Shown: positions 7,527 through 15,846, numbered from the stretch's first letter. The stretch is 64,000 nucleotides of DNA from Rhizobiaceae bacterium (GCA_025698895.1 JAILWO010000002.1:434001-498000), one strand, 5' to 3'. The notes: a model not told the origin generated them from the letters alone. Numbers and translations are program-made.

Positions 7527-9431
7527 TCATTCCTCCGCTTCTACAGCCTTCTCGGGAGGGATGATCATGTCGTCAGGTTGCTTTCCCTGCTCGTAGTGAC
7601 GGATCAATCCTCTCAACGACTCCAATGCCATCGTCCGATGGGGTTCTTCCCATTGCTCCAATTTTTTCACAACGGCGGCATAGACGGCGCGAGCCCAACG
7701 AATCTCCTGGAGTAGCGGGTCTCCATTTCTTGCGCTGTGGTAGCGATAGGCCAACATTTTCGCACCAGCGTTCAGAGCTGGAGCGTCCTGAGCCATCAGC
7801 GCAGCCAGCCGGTCCACCGGGATATCCATCAGTACCGGGTTCGTGGAAAGCTCGTAGTTGTCAGAACGCACCAGCTTGAACAAGGCTTCCAAGTCACCTG
7901 CTTCGGCTTCATCCAGCACGACTTCTGCCTGGGCTCGAAGTTCCGCGGCTGCGACCTCCTCCGATCTTGTGCGGATATGCCGGAGAATTTCCTGGAACTC
8001 GTCGGTGTCCTGTGAGCTAAAGCCAAGTCCACCGTAGCCGTCGAAATCCGAGGGGAAGTGACCGATCTTGCTCCGTTCCAGCAGACGCTGATCCGCGAGC
8101 TCGTCGATATACCGCTTGAAGAACGTTACGACGTCCTCATTGTCGGTCAGCCTGCGGTCATTCACCGCCGATTGCCTGAGCGCCAGTCCAGCAGCATGGA
8201 GGATCGGACCGCGTTTCGTATATACACGTCGTGCGAGTTCGTCCTTAAGGTCGGCCACCGCCTGTTCCGTCTCTGCTATCGGCCTCTCACGGCTGTACCA
8301 GAGCTTCCGCCAAGAAGCCTCGGTGTATTCCCTGCCGAAACCGAACTGAGATTTGATCCAGGTGTTCACTGCGGCGCGGTCGAGCACTCCGCTCTTCTCG
8401 AACCCATTGACGAACCCGTAGTCAACCGGTGGAGCATCGACGCTGAGCGAACCGAAGGCATCCGAAAAGGCCTTAGCCTTCGTCAGTTGCGGATCCAGTG
8501 GAACCTCCGGGTTTCCGCGTCCTACCGATCGGAAGGCCAGAGTTGTCGACAGACCCGGAAGCCGCTTTAGCGTTTCGGTATCAAGGAGACCCGACCGCAT
8601 CCACAACGTCGTCGCCAGAACGACCGCCATCGTCCAAGCGACATGGGATCCTGGAATCTCGTCGTCGATGATGAGGCAGTCCACAAAGGCCGTGGCGTTG
8701 TGCATCGCCCAACTGAGGTTGCGGAGGTTCTCGACTTCCGACGCCCGTGCCACCTCGAGCAGGTCATTGACCCTGTCGGTCATGAACGCTTTTGCCGGAC
8801 CGTCCGGCAATTCTCTCACCGAAGCCTGCACCACACTTTCCAGATCCGCCTCGATACGCGCTCGTCTCCCGACGATCTTTTCGTTCTGATCCTTCCAGAT
8901 TTCACCCCCGACGAGCTCCTTCAACTTGTCCTCGTCGGTCACGAGCAACACGCGGCGACCGTGCTCGGCGACGAAGGAGTTGACGAGACCCATCACCTCT
9001 CCGAATGCATCCTTCTCCACCCGCTCCAGATCGTCGAACACGAAGATATACTCGCTCAGCCGCCTGATCGCGTTCTCGCCGAACTTTTCTACCACCGTCT
9101 TGGCCGTGTCCTTGACGCGTAGGATTTCGCCGATGCCGATCGCGATCGTGCCGGCGATGCCGCCGGCGACCGCTTCGCCAGGACAAGCAGTCTTGTAGAT
9201 GCGCATTTCCACGTCCCTGGCCGAGGTCGCCCCGAACAGACTGACGAAGAGGAATGGGATATGGGGACGACTCTCCGCCTGCATCCGTTTGATGCGGCCT
9301 GGCTCGTAAACTTTCTGCAAGAAGTAGGTCTTGCCGCTTCCCCATCGCCCCTCGATCAGGATGGCGTGGGGCACGGATAGCTTGTCGGCGTCGAGGTACG
9401 CATCAAGAACCTTGGTCGCGTGTTCGTTCAT
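7527..9431 (-). CDS. KAP-family P-loop NTPase
   Basis: A protein of about 634 residues with Walker A GRWGSGKT at 28-35 and Walker B YIFVFDDLER at about 128-137. Between them is a hydrophobic Gly/Ala-rich segment (about 87-106) of the kind inserted in KAP NTPases as a membrane hairpin. The remainder is helical with no second domain I recognise. ATG 9431 is chosen over GTG 9443 because AGAGG touches the GTG but sits about a dozen bases from the ATG. KAP NTPases are membrane-associated and often found in variable or defence-linked loci; no phage-defence role is shown here. It stands alone between fossil joints J1 and J2 as cargo unit 2, and looks less GC-rich than its neighbours, a sign of transfer. 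Confidence 0.85.
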   Translation of the reverse strand: MNEHATKVLDAYLDADKLSVPHAILIEGRWGSGKTYFLQKVYEPGRIKRMQAESRPHIPFLFVSLFGATSARDVEMRIYKTACPGEAVAGGIAGTIAIGIGEILRVKDTAKTVVEKFGENAIRRLSEYIFVFDDLERVEKDAFGEVMGLVNSFVAEHGRRVLLVTDEDKLKELVGGEIWKDQNEKIVGRRARIEADLESVVQASVRELPDGPAKAFMTDRVNDLLEVARASEVENLRNLSWAMHNATAFVDCLIIDDEIPGSHVAWTMAVVLATTLWMRSGLLDTETLKRLPGLSTTLAFRSVGRGNPEVPLDPQLTKAKAFSDAFGSLSVDAPPVDYGFVNGFEKSGVLDRAAVNTWIKSQFGFGREYTEASWRKLWYSRERPIAETEQAVADLKDELARRVYTKRGPILHAAGLALRQSAVNDRRLTDNEDVVTFFKRYIDELADQRLLERSKIGHFPSDFDGYGGLGFSSQDTDEFQEILRHIRTRSEEVAAAELRAQAEVVLDEAEAGDLEALFKLVRSDNYELSTNPVLMDIPVDRLAALMAQDAPALNAGAKMLAYRYHSARNGDPLLQEIRWARAVYAAVVKKLEQWEEPHRTMALESLRGLIRHYEQGKQPDDMIIPPEKAVEAEE

Positions 9432-9603
9432 TAGCGCGTTCACCTCTGGTGCAAGACCGTCGAATGGCGAATCCCATCAATCGATGCCGCGCGGCCTGCA
9501 ATTGACCAAGCGAACATGAGCGGGTTGCCAGCACTAGCATACGCGTCATTACAACGTCTCCTTCTTAGCCCTATCTCCCGAAAGCGGACAGGCAACAAAC
9601 CAC

Positions 9604-9664
9604 CCCATCCCGGTCATTCCCGCCTGATGCGTTGACGACTGGAGCGACCAGGCGGCGCGGGCGC
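9604..9664 (-). pseudogene. Fossil kdsB 3' flank (left half of joint J2)
   Basis: CCCATCCCGG onward to GGCGCGGGCGCG matches the end and downstream flank of kdsB at about 15890-15941, with several substitutions and a lost stop codon. It runs without a gap into a piece of the response-regulator gene. Confidence 0.7.
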
Positions 9665-9915
9665 GCCATATCCTCGCCCAGATCGCCGGCACGGCCGACG
9701 AGATGCCGGAGGACGATCCGCACGACGGTCTCACCAGGCGCGAACTCGACGTCCTGGCCAAGGTCGCGAGCGGCCTGACGGTGAAGCAGACGGCACGGCA
9801 ATTGCAGGTCGCCGAATCGACCGTGCGCACGCATGTCAAAAGCATCTATTCCAAGCTCGGCGTGAACAACCGCGCCGGCGTCGTTCGGGAAGCGGCGCGC
9901 CGGCGGCTGGTTTAG
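9661..9915 (+). pseudogene. Duplicated response-regulator 3' part with intact HTH (joint J2)
   Basis: This copies 5754-6007, from the linker of the response regulator to its stop. About one base in eighteen differs in the HTH part, nearly all at third codon positions, so the copy diverged under protein-level selection before it came here. An open frame from ATG 9703 would give a 70-residue stand-alone GerE/LuxR helix-turn-helix with GLTRRELDVLAKVASG and STVRTHVKSIYSKLG. No receiver domain and no good ribosome-binding site are present. It is best read as a gene fragment, though expression as a small DNA-binding competitor cannot be excluded. Confidence 0.85.
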
Positions 9916-10050
9916 CTAGCCGATGTCACCCGCGGGGGTAGAACTCGCCGTCGCTTTGCGGGGCTGACGAGTCAGTCATTCGCCATGGCGTGCTTTTGGC
10001 AAGGCAACCTTTGGACAGGGTCGAAAGGCCCAATAAAGGGCACGCCTGTA

Positions 10051-10431
10051 TCAGGCTACCGCTACCGCTTCGATTTCCACCAGTAGCGCCGGATTTGCGA
10101 GTGCCTTGACAATGAGAAGCGTCGAAGCGGCCGGTGGAGAAGATAGAAGTTCGCCGCCCGCGGTCATGAATTCCTGCATGTGGGACGGATCTGTCAGATA
10201 GATCGTGTTCTTGACGATGTTATCCCTATCCATGCCCGCCTCGGCAAGAACTGCATTAAGGTTCGCGATCGCCAATTTCGCTTGCTCGCCGACATCAGGC
10301 GGAACGCTGCCATCGGCTGCTACCCCGACCTGCCCCGACACATAAAGAGCCCTTGCAAAACCGGAGACCTCGATTGCCTGGCTGTAGTAAGGTGGCGTGG
10401 ACACGCCCTTTGGATTAATCGCCTTTTTCAT
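10051..10431 (-). CDS. RidA family protein
   Basis: A 126-residue YjgF/YER057c/UK114 (RidA) family protein. The family pattern is seen in YYSQAIEVSGFARALYVSGQVG, the central NLNAVLAEAGM, and the C-terminal ALLVEIEAVAVA. RidA proteins hydrolyse reactive enamine/imine intermediates; some relatives act in specialised catabolism. The usual Arg of true RidA enzymes (in an RxP-like context near residue 105) is not obvious, so it may be a non-canonical subfamily member. Its start overlaps the end of the upstream TetR gene by 17 bases, so both are one transcript. Cargo unit 3. Confidence 0.9.
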   Translation of the reverse strand: MKKAINPKGVSTPPYYSQAIEVSGFARALYVSGQVGVAADGSVPPDVGEQAKLAIANLNAVLAEAGMDRDNIVKNTIYLTDPSHMQEFMTAGGELLSSPPAASTLLIVKALANPALLVEIEAVAVA

Positions 10432-11011
10432 TCTGCTCTCTTATGGCTGGGGAAGTTGACTTGGCCTGTGTGCGCAAGCGATCGAATTCGGCCCTCACGG
10501 CGTCCTTGTAGGCGTTGGACAACCGCCCGGCACGGGTCAGCACCAGCATGCCTTGATAGAGCAGCACAATGCGCAGCGCTGCATGTTCATGTCCGTCCCC
10601 CATATCCGCCCTGACGGCCCGAAGGGCTGCCGCCTCGATGGTGTCGAGGCCACGTCCGGCAAAACTGCCGCCGGTTCCTGCCGAGTTTCGAAATTCGACA
10701 GCGGCATTCGTCACCAGACAGCCGAACCCATCCGAAAACGGCGGATTGAAGAGATCGAGAGCGACTTTCTCAAGGTCGTCGAGCGTCTGCGCAGCGCCGA
10801 TCCGATGATCGATGACTTTCCGGAAGTAGAAGTCAAATACCGCCCTGTAGAGCCCCTCCTTGTCCCCGTAGGCGTTATAGAGACTGCCTGCACTGATCCT
10901 GGTGGCCGCCTCCAGCTCTTTGACCGACAGGCCAGCATAGCCGTGCCGGCGAAAGGCCATCATCGCACCGGCCAAAACCGCTTCTTCATCGAATGAACGT
11001 TTGCGTCCCAT
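10415..11011 (-). CDS. TetR/AcrR-family transcriptional regulator
   Basis: A 198-residue TetR-type repressor. The N-terminal helix-turn-helix reads FDEEAVLAGAMMAFRRHGY, then VKELEAATRISAGSLYNAYGDKEGLYRA at about 29-56. The C-terminal ligand domain has a conserved Cys in GFGCLVTNAAVE and the LYQGMLVLTRAG stretch. It is translated with the RidA-family gene downstream and probably controls that pair. The upstream region is AT-rich with plausible promoter hexamers, but no clear palindrome could be picked. Fossil joint J3 begins about 110 bases upstream. Confidence 0.9.
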   Translation of the reverse strand: MGRKRSFDEEAVLAGAMMAFRRHGYAGLSVKELEAATRISAGSLYNAYGDKEGLYRAVFDFYFRKVIDHRIGAAQTLDDLEKVALDLFNPPFSDGFGCLVTNAAVEFRNSAGTGGSFAGRGLDTIEAAALRAVRADMGDGHEHAALRIVLLYQGMLVLTRAGRLSNAYKDAVRAEFDRLRTQAKSTSPAIREQNEKGD

Positions 11012-11119
11012 GCGGATGATATTGAGACGATTATTCTAAAATGTCCATACTAAATCAGACTAGGCCGCTATGACCGCTTGCCGGCCTCGACGGGCACGAA
11101 GCCGCCGTTCAGCCTTCCG

Positions 11120-11160
11120 CCCCATCCCGGTCGTTCCCGATTGATCGTTCACGACCGGTC
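11120..11160. repeat. Fossil kdsB 3' flank (joint J3)
   Basis: CCCATCCCGG through TTCACGACCGG matches the flank just past the kdsB stop codon (15890-15918) and is closest to the copy at 13703. It is the only recognisable feature between the TetR gene and the SDR gene. Confidence 0.65.
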
Positions 11161-11202
11161 GGGGGGCGCCGCTGACCGCGGGAACGGTGGCGGTGCTCCG
11201 AC

Positions 11203-11967
11203 CTATATCTGCGGCAGACCGACTGCTCGCCGCCCCTCGCTGGATTTCAGGGAGAAGTCGGAGCCAAGGTGCGGATCGGCCTCCTCGGTTGTCAGCCAAG
11301 CGATGGCTTGCGCCACCCACTCGGCCGGAATGTGCGCGGACCAGTCGAGCTGGCTGACCGGGTTTATCCCCGAGGCCCGGATCTGCTCCTGCATCCGCGT
11401 TGCCACGGTTCCGGGGCTGAGACCGATCACACGCAGTCCATCGCCGCGGTATTCCCGATCCGCCACACGGGTCAGCGACAAGACGGCCGCCTTGGTCGCG
11501 CAGTAGTGGCTCCATCCCTCAAGCGCGGAAGTCGCCGCGCCCGAGGAAATGTTGACGATCGTGCCTCCGCCCTGCGCGACCATCGCGGGGATGGCGTAGC
11601 GCAGGCCGTGGTAGACACCCTTCAGATTGATGTCGACGACACGGGCCCATTCCAGCGGGTCGCTGTCGGCCAACCGCGCGATCGGATCGATCACGCCCGC
11701 ATTGTTGACCATGAGGTCCAGCCGGCCGGTTTTGTCCGTGGCCGTGGAGACAAGACGCGAGACCTGCGCGGGGTCGGACACGTCGCAAGCAATCGCATGA
11801 GCCGACGCGCCCTGGCTGCTGAGAGCCGTTGCGATCTCTCCGATCCGGCCGGCACTCCTCGCGGCCAGAAAGACATGCGCCCCCAGGGACGCGAAATGTC
11901 TTGCGGTGGCCTCGCCGATGCCGCGGCTCGCGCCGGTGATGACGACCACCTTGTTCTTGAACTCCAT
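11203..11967 (-). CDS. SDR-family NAD(P)-dependent oxidoreductase
   Basis: A classical short-chain dehydrogenase/reductase of 254 residues. It has the cofactor motif TGASRGIG at 12-19, the NNAG motif at about 90, the catalytic Ser in NISSGAATS and the active-site HYCATK near 156-161. The C-terminal region carries the usual SPGTVATRM segment. The substrate cannot be predicted; many such enzymes reduce small carbonyl compounds. It lies just downstream of an AhpD-like gene on the same strand (44-base gap), and the two are divergent from a LysR-type regulator that probably controls them. Cargo unit 4. Confidence 0.92.
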   Translation of the reverse strand: MEFKNKVVVITGASRGIGEATARHFASLGAHVFLAARSAGRIGEIATALSSQGASAHAIACDVSDPAQVSRLVSTATDKTGRLDLMVNNAGVIDPIARLADSDPLEWARVVDINLKGVYHGLRYAIPAMVAQGGGTIVNISSGAATSALEGWSHYCATKAAVLSLTRVADREYRGDGLRVIGLSPGTVATRMQEQIRASGINPVSQLDWSAHIPAEWVAQAIAWLTTEEADPHLGSDFSLKSSEGRRAVGLPQI

Positions 11968-12011
11968 CGCTGTTCTCCGTCCATGGACCGGGGTGGAACG
12001 ATCCGGGCAGG

Positions 12012-12584
12012 TTACTCGGCGGCGGCCGCCATTGACGGTGTCCAGGCCAAGGCGGGGTCCGACATGAACTCTTCGTCGGGAACCCTGGCCAGGGCGGCGG
12101 TGTAGTTGGCTATCACCTTCGTGGCGATGATTGCCACCACGTCGAGCACATTGGCTTTGGTAAAGCCTGCCTGAAGGAACGCCGGAACGGCCTCCGGCGC
12201 CTCGCCCCGCGCCTCCGCGACGGCACGTGCAAAGGTCCAGAGCGCGGCGAGCTTTCGGTCCTCCGGCGGCTGGCCCGCACGCAGCCGGGCAATGGTCGCC
12301 TCATCCATTCCGGCCTGTCGCGACAGGAAGGTGTGGCCCATCGTGCAGTAGCCGCAGCGATGCAGAACGTTGACGGCCTGAAAGGCCACCTGCTGTTCCA
12401 CCGGGCTCAGTGTCGATGAGGCGATCCGGGCCCAGAGCGTTTCATAACCAACCAGGGCGCTGGGGCTTTCGGCGAGGGTCGCGTGCATCCTGGGCGTGAA
12501 CCCCCAGGCTTTCATGACGGCCTCAAGCGTGGCTTTGGAGCCCTCGGGAGCGGTTTCGGGCGTATGCAGTGCGAAGTCCGACAT
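12012..12584 (-). CDS. Carboxymuconolactone decarboxylase / AhpD-like protein
   Basis: A 190-residue protein of the AhpD-like superfamily. The redox-active CxxC with its downstream His is seen in HRCGYCTMGH, within an otherwise all-helical sequence. ATG 12584 is used because AGGAGAG lies seven bases upstream; an in-frame start at 12665 would run over the regulator's promoter. AhpD-like proteins act as peroxidase partners or as gamma-carboxymuconolactone decarboxylases; the CxxC here favours the redox type. It is probably cotranscribed with the SDR gene and divergent from the LysR gene. Confidence 0.87.
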   Translation of the reverse strand: MSDFALHTPETAPEGSKATLEAVMKAWGFTPRMHATLAESPSALVGYETLWARIASSTLSPVEQQVAFQAVNVLHRCGYCTMGHTFLSRQAGMDEATIARLRAGQPPEDRKLAALWTFARAVAEARGEAPEAVPAFLQAGFTKANVLDVVAIIATKVIANYTAALARVPDEEFMSDPALAWTPSMAAAAE

Positions 12585-12621
12585 CGATCTCTCCTGTGGT
12601 TCGTTTCGAACTGCGGCAGCA

Positions 12622-12646
12622 TTATTCCGGAGAATTTGCTGAATAA
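12622..12646. promoter_or_regulatory. Inverted repeat, possible LysR-type operator
   Basis: TTATTC and GAATAA face each other across 13 bases between the divergent AhpD-like and LysR genes. The position suits a LysR-family activator site; the fit to the T-N11-A core is only approximate. Confidence 0.45.
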
Positions 12647-12686
12647 ACGCCATGACGTTCCGCATACTGATGCGTAGTCTGCAGGA

Positions 12687-13619
12687 ATGGACCTAGAAGA
12701 CCTGACACTGCTCCAGGATGTGGCCCGGCACGGCAGCTTCGCGGCGGTGGCCCGCCAACGCGATGTCGACCCATCCTCGATCGGCAGGATCGTCGCGGGC
12801 ATCGAAGAAGAGCTCGGCTTCCGGCTCTTTGCCCGCACGACGCGGCGGATGGAAATGACGGAGGCGGGCACACTCTATCTCGCGCGTGTCGCACCATTGA
12901 GCGAGGAACTCGAGCGCGCGGCCGACGAATGCCGCGCGATGCAAGCCAAACCGCGCGGGACCCTGCGCATCTCGGCCTCGGCGACGTTCGGGCAAAGAGT
13001 CATCGTGCCCCGCCTGGCCGCATTTCGCGATGCCTATCCCGAAGTTGCGGTCGAGGGGATATTTTCGGACAACAATATCGATCTGGTGGCCGAACGCATC
13101 GATCTCGCCGTCCGCCTCGCACCGGCGATCGACGGCGACTATATCGTGAGCAAACTCATGAACACGCGATATCGCGTCGTTGCCGCCCCGGCCTATCTGC
13201 GCGTGGCGCCACCGCTGGAACGTCCCGAAGACATGGCGCGTCACCGCGCCATTCTCTTTCCCTATCGCGATTACCGATCGCGATGGATCTTCCGCGACGC
13301 TGCCGGCACCGTCACCGAGCAGCGAGTGGACGGCGATCTCGTCCTCTCACCTGCAGGCGCCATCCGGGATGCCGCTCTTGCCCGGCTCGGCCCGGCGCTG
13401 CTGCCCGACTGGCTGATCGGGGACGATCTCCGCCACGGGGTATTGCGGTCTTGTATCAAGGGTTGGGACGTCACCGCCACGACCTTCGATACCGCAGCCT
13501 GGCTGATCTATCCCAGCCGCGCTTATCTTCCAGCGAAAGTCCGTGCGATGATCGAGTTTCTCCGGGCATCGAACGCTGGCGGCGTTGACCGAAACAGCGA
13601 GACCGGGACCAGAGAATAG
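12687..13619 (+). CDS. LysR-family transcriptional regulator
   Basis: A 310-residue LysR-type regulator. The N-terminal helix-turn-helix covers about 1-60 (LEDLTLLQDVARHGSFAAVA, FRLFARTTRRMEMTEAG), followed by a periplasmic-binding-like effector domain with GTLRISASATFGQRVIVP. The effector is unknown. It is divergent from the AhpD-like/SDR pair, the usual LysR arrangement, with a candidate operator between. It ends about 85 bases before fossil joint J4. Confidence 0.93.
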   Translation: MDLEDLTLLQDVARHGSFAAVARQRDVDPSSIGRIVAGIEEELGFRLFARTTRRMEMTEAGTLYLARVAPLSEELERAADECRAMQAKPRGTLRISASATFGQRVIVPRLAAFRDAYPEVAVEGIFSDNNIDLVAERIDLAVRLAPAIDGDYIVSKLMNTRYRVVAAPAYLRVAPPLERPEDMARHRAILFPYRDYRSRWIFRDAAGTVTEQRVDGDLVLSPAGAIRDAALARLGPALLPDWLIGDDLRHGVLRSCIKGWDVTATTFDTAAWLIYPSRAYLPAKVRAMIEFLRASNAGGVDRNSETGTRE

Positions 13620-13702
13620 CTGTTGGCGCGGGACCACGATGCCTGGAAGCACGGCTGCTTTCCAGGCATTTTCGCCGGAAAGCCGACGGTCTCGTTTTCA
13701 CC

Positions 13703-13838
13703 CCATCCCGGTCGTTCCCGATTGACCGGTTCACGACCAGAGCGACCAGGCGGTCCGCGCGTGCTCGAGATCCTCCGCCGTGTCGACGCCCAGCGGAACC
13801 GCCTCCACGACGACGCCGTCGATGCGCATGCCGGCCTC
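13703..13838 (-). pseudogene. kdsB: Fossil kdsB 3' end (left half of joint J4)
   Basis: Read on the minus strand this encodes the last 34 residues of a KdsB-like protein, [20 protein letters not shown] then DLEHARTAWSLWS and stop, plus the downstream flank. It parallels 15890-16020. Differences from the intact kdsB are mostly silent or conservative until the last few codons. It joins the response-regulator piece through the shared bases GGCCTC. Confidence 0.88.
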
Positions 13839-13897
13839 ACCAGGCGCGAGCTTGACGTGCTGGCCAAGGTCGCGGGAGGCCTGACGGTGAAGCAGAC
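13833..13897 (+). pseudogene. Fossil response-regulator piece (right half of joint J4)
   Basis: This 65-base piece matches 5820-5884, encoding LTRRELDVLAKVAGGLTVKQT of the response regulator. It begins at the GGCCTC microhomology with kdsB and ends eight bases before the SoxR stop codon. Confidence 0.88.
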
Positions 13898-13905
13898 ACG
13901 CTTTC

Positions 13906-14337
13906 TCAAAGCAGTCGAGCACCGGGGCCGTCTTTCGCCAAATGATCATCCGCGTTGACCAGAGGGCAACGTTTCACGCTCAGGCATCCGCAGCCTATGC
14001 ACATTGCCATCTTGTCGCGAAGGGCGGTGAGAAGCTCGATCCGCCGCGTCAGATCGTCATGCCAGTTCTCGGCGATGCGCTCCCAATCGCGCGTGTCGGG
14101 CGGCGCATCGCGTGGCAGTTGAGAGAGCGCTTCGGATATCTCGGCGAGCGGGATGCCCGCGCTCTGTGCGATCTTGATGACCGTCACGCGTCTCAGGATT
14201 TCGCGCCGATAGACCCGATGATTGGCCGAAGTCCTTTCGGACGCGATCAGCCCCCTGCGTTCATAGAAATGGAGCGTGGAGATGGGCAACCCGCTGCGGC
14301 GCGACAACTCGCCGACGGACAATTCCTTCTTCGTCAT
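13906..14337 (-). CDS. soxR: Redox-sensitive transcriptional activator SoxR
   Basis: A 143-residue MerR-family protein with the SoxR cysteine cluster CIGCGCLSVKRC (four Cys in the C-x2-C-x-C-x5-C spacing) that binds a [2Fe-2S] centre. The N-terminal HTH (LSVGELSRRSGLPISTLHFYE) and the coiled dimer helix are complete. ATG 14337 gives the usual SoxR length; an upstream in-frame start at 14391 would cross the promoter. SoxR activates its target when its cluster is oxidised by redox-cycling compounds. The divergent MFS transporter is the evident target. No soxS is expected outside the enterobacteria. Cargo unit 5. Confidence 0.92.
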   Translation of the reverse strand: MTKKELSVGELSRRSGLPISTLHFYERRGLIASERTSANHRVYRREILRRVTVIKIAQSAGIPLAEISEALSQLPRDAPPDTRDWERIAENWHDDLTRRIELLTALRDKMAMCIGCGCLSVKRCPLVNADDHLAKDGPGARLL

Positions 14338-14346
14338 TCGGAATCC

Positions 14347-14379
14347 CCTTGACCTGAACCATTGTTGAGGCCGTAGCAG
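14347..14379 (+). promoter_or_regulatory. SoxR-type promoter with long spacer for the MFS gene
   Basis: TTGACC at 14349-14354 and TAGCAG at 14374-14379 are 19 bases apart, the long spacing typical of MerR-family promoters. An imperfect dyad (CCTTGAC / GTTGAGG) spans the spacer, as SoxR boxes do. Sequence only; not tested. Confidence 0.6.
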
Positions 14380-14403
14380 CAGGTCCGTCAAGAGGAGACG
14401 GGC

Positions 14404-15846
14404 ATGTTGGACACGGGCACCGGGGCGAGGATGGACACGGAGACATTCGTGTCATGGAGGGAGTTTCGTGGAAGCCCTTACGCGGCATCGCTGGCCCTGG
14501 TTTGCCTGGCCGTCTGGCTGCACGCGGCCGACAGCCTGATCGTCGCCACCATGCTCCCCTCCATCGTGGCCGAGATCGGCGGGGCCGCTTTGGTGGGCTG
14601 GTCTGTATCGCTCTACGAGATCGGGTCGATCGTCGCGGGAGCGGCCAGCGCATTGCTGACCATGCGCTTCGGCCTGCGCGCGCCTATGAGCATGGCTGCC
14701 GCCCTGTTCGGGTTCGGCTGTATCCTCAGCGCCGTCAGCCCGACCATGCCGTTGCTTCTGACGGGACGCGCCCTGCAAGGACTCGGCGGGGGCGGTCTGG
14801 TGGCGATGGGCTTCGTCGCGGTCGGCCTGATCTTCCCGCGCCGCTATATCGCGCGCGCGATGGCGGCTGTTTCGACCCTCTGGGGCGTCTCGGCATTCGC
14901 CGGGCCGCTGGTCGGCGGCTTCTTCGTGGAGTATGCGAACTGGCGTTGGGGCTTCGCCTTCTTTGCCTGTCAGGCATTCGCACTCGCCCTCTGGATCGTC
15001 TTGCGAAGCGACACGGGCACGACACGACCTGCTGCTGACGCTACCGAGTTTCCGGTCAGGCGTTTGTCCCTGTTGTGTTTCGCGGTCGTTCTGGTCGCCC
15101 TTGGTGGGGTCGAAGTCTCGATCCTGCGAACGGTCCCTTCCGTTGCTGCTGGTCTGGTCTGCCTGACCGGATTTCTGTGGCTGGATGAGCGCGCGGGCGA
15201 CAGTCGGCTTCTTCCGCGCCGCCCGTTCGACCCGTGGCGTCCGGCCGGCGCCGCGCTGCTCTTGATCCTTGCCATGTCGATGGCGACCATCGCCGTCACC
15301 GCGTTCGGGCCGCTCCTGGTCACGGCGATCCACGGCGTCTCCGCGCTGACCGCCGGTTACATTGTCGCCTGTTCGTCCATCGGTTGGTCGGTCATGGCTG
15401 TTCTGGTCAGCGGATTGCCCGAGCGGTTCGATCGGCTGATGATCGCCCTCGGCATGACGGTTGTAACCCTCAGCATCCTCGGCTTTCTCCATGCGGTTCC
15501 CAACGGTCCTGTCTGGCTGATCGTCGTTTTCGCGGCCATGGAGGGGGCCGGGTTCGGGATGGCTTGGACATTCATTCTCAGGCGAACGATAGCGCTCGCT
15601 GATGCAGACGAAGTCCAGCGCGTTTCCGGGGCGATCCCCACGATACAGAGACTCGGCTACGCTCTCGGCGCAGCCTATGTCGGGATCGTCGCAAATGCTT
15701 CGGGCCTGCTGTCCATGGAGACGGCCGCAGATGCTGCGGAGGTTGCCCATTGGGTCTTTGTGTCATGCGTACCCTTCGCGGCAATCGGGCTGATCGCCAT
15801 GAGCGCACTGGTGCGCGATCGGGACTCGCGGCCGCAATCGAAATAG
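14404..15846 (+). CDS. MFS transporter, likely drug efflux under SoxR control
   Basis: A 480-residue major facilitator protein with about 12 to 14 membrane helices. The motif-C-like stretch GVSAFAGPLVGGFF, and GRALQGLGGGGLVAMGF, are typical of proton-driven drug exporters. ATG 14404 has AGAGGAGA about seven bases upstream. Because soxR is divergent, with a MerR-type promoter in between, the transporter probably removes redox-active compounds such as quinones or phenazine-like molecules. That is the common SoxR regulon outside enterobacteria; the substrate is an inference. Confidence 0.9.
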   Translation: MLDTGTGARMDTETFVSWREFRGSPYAASLALVCLAVWLHAADSLIVATMLPSIVAEIGGAALVGWSVSLYEIGSIVAGAASALLTMRFGLRAPMSMAAALFGFGCILSAVSPTMPLLLTGRALQGLGGGGLVAMGFVAVGLIFPRRYIARAMAAVSTLWGVSAFAGPLVGGFFVEYANWRWGFAFFACQAFALALWIVLRSDTGTTRPAADATEFPVRRLSLLCFAVVLVALGGVEVSILRTVPSVAAGLVCLTGFLWLDERAGDSRLLPRRPFDPWRPAGAALLLILAMSMATIAVTAFGPLLVTAIHGVSALTAGYIVACSSIGWSVMAVLVSGLPERFDRLMIALGMTVVTLSILGFLHAVPNGPVWLIVVFAAMEGAGFGMAWTFILRRTIALADADEVQRVSGAIPTIQRLGYALGAAYVGIVANASGLLSMETAADAAEVAHWVFVSCVPFAAIGLIAMSALVRDRDSRPQSK

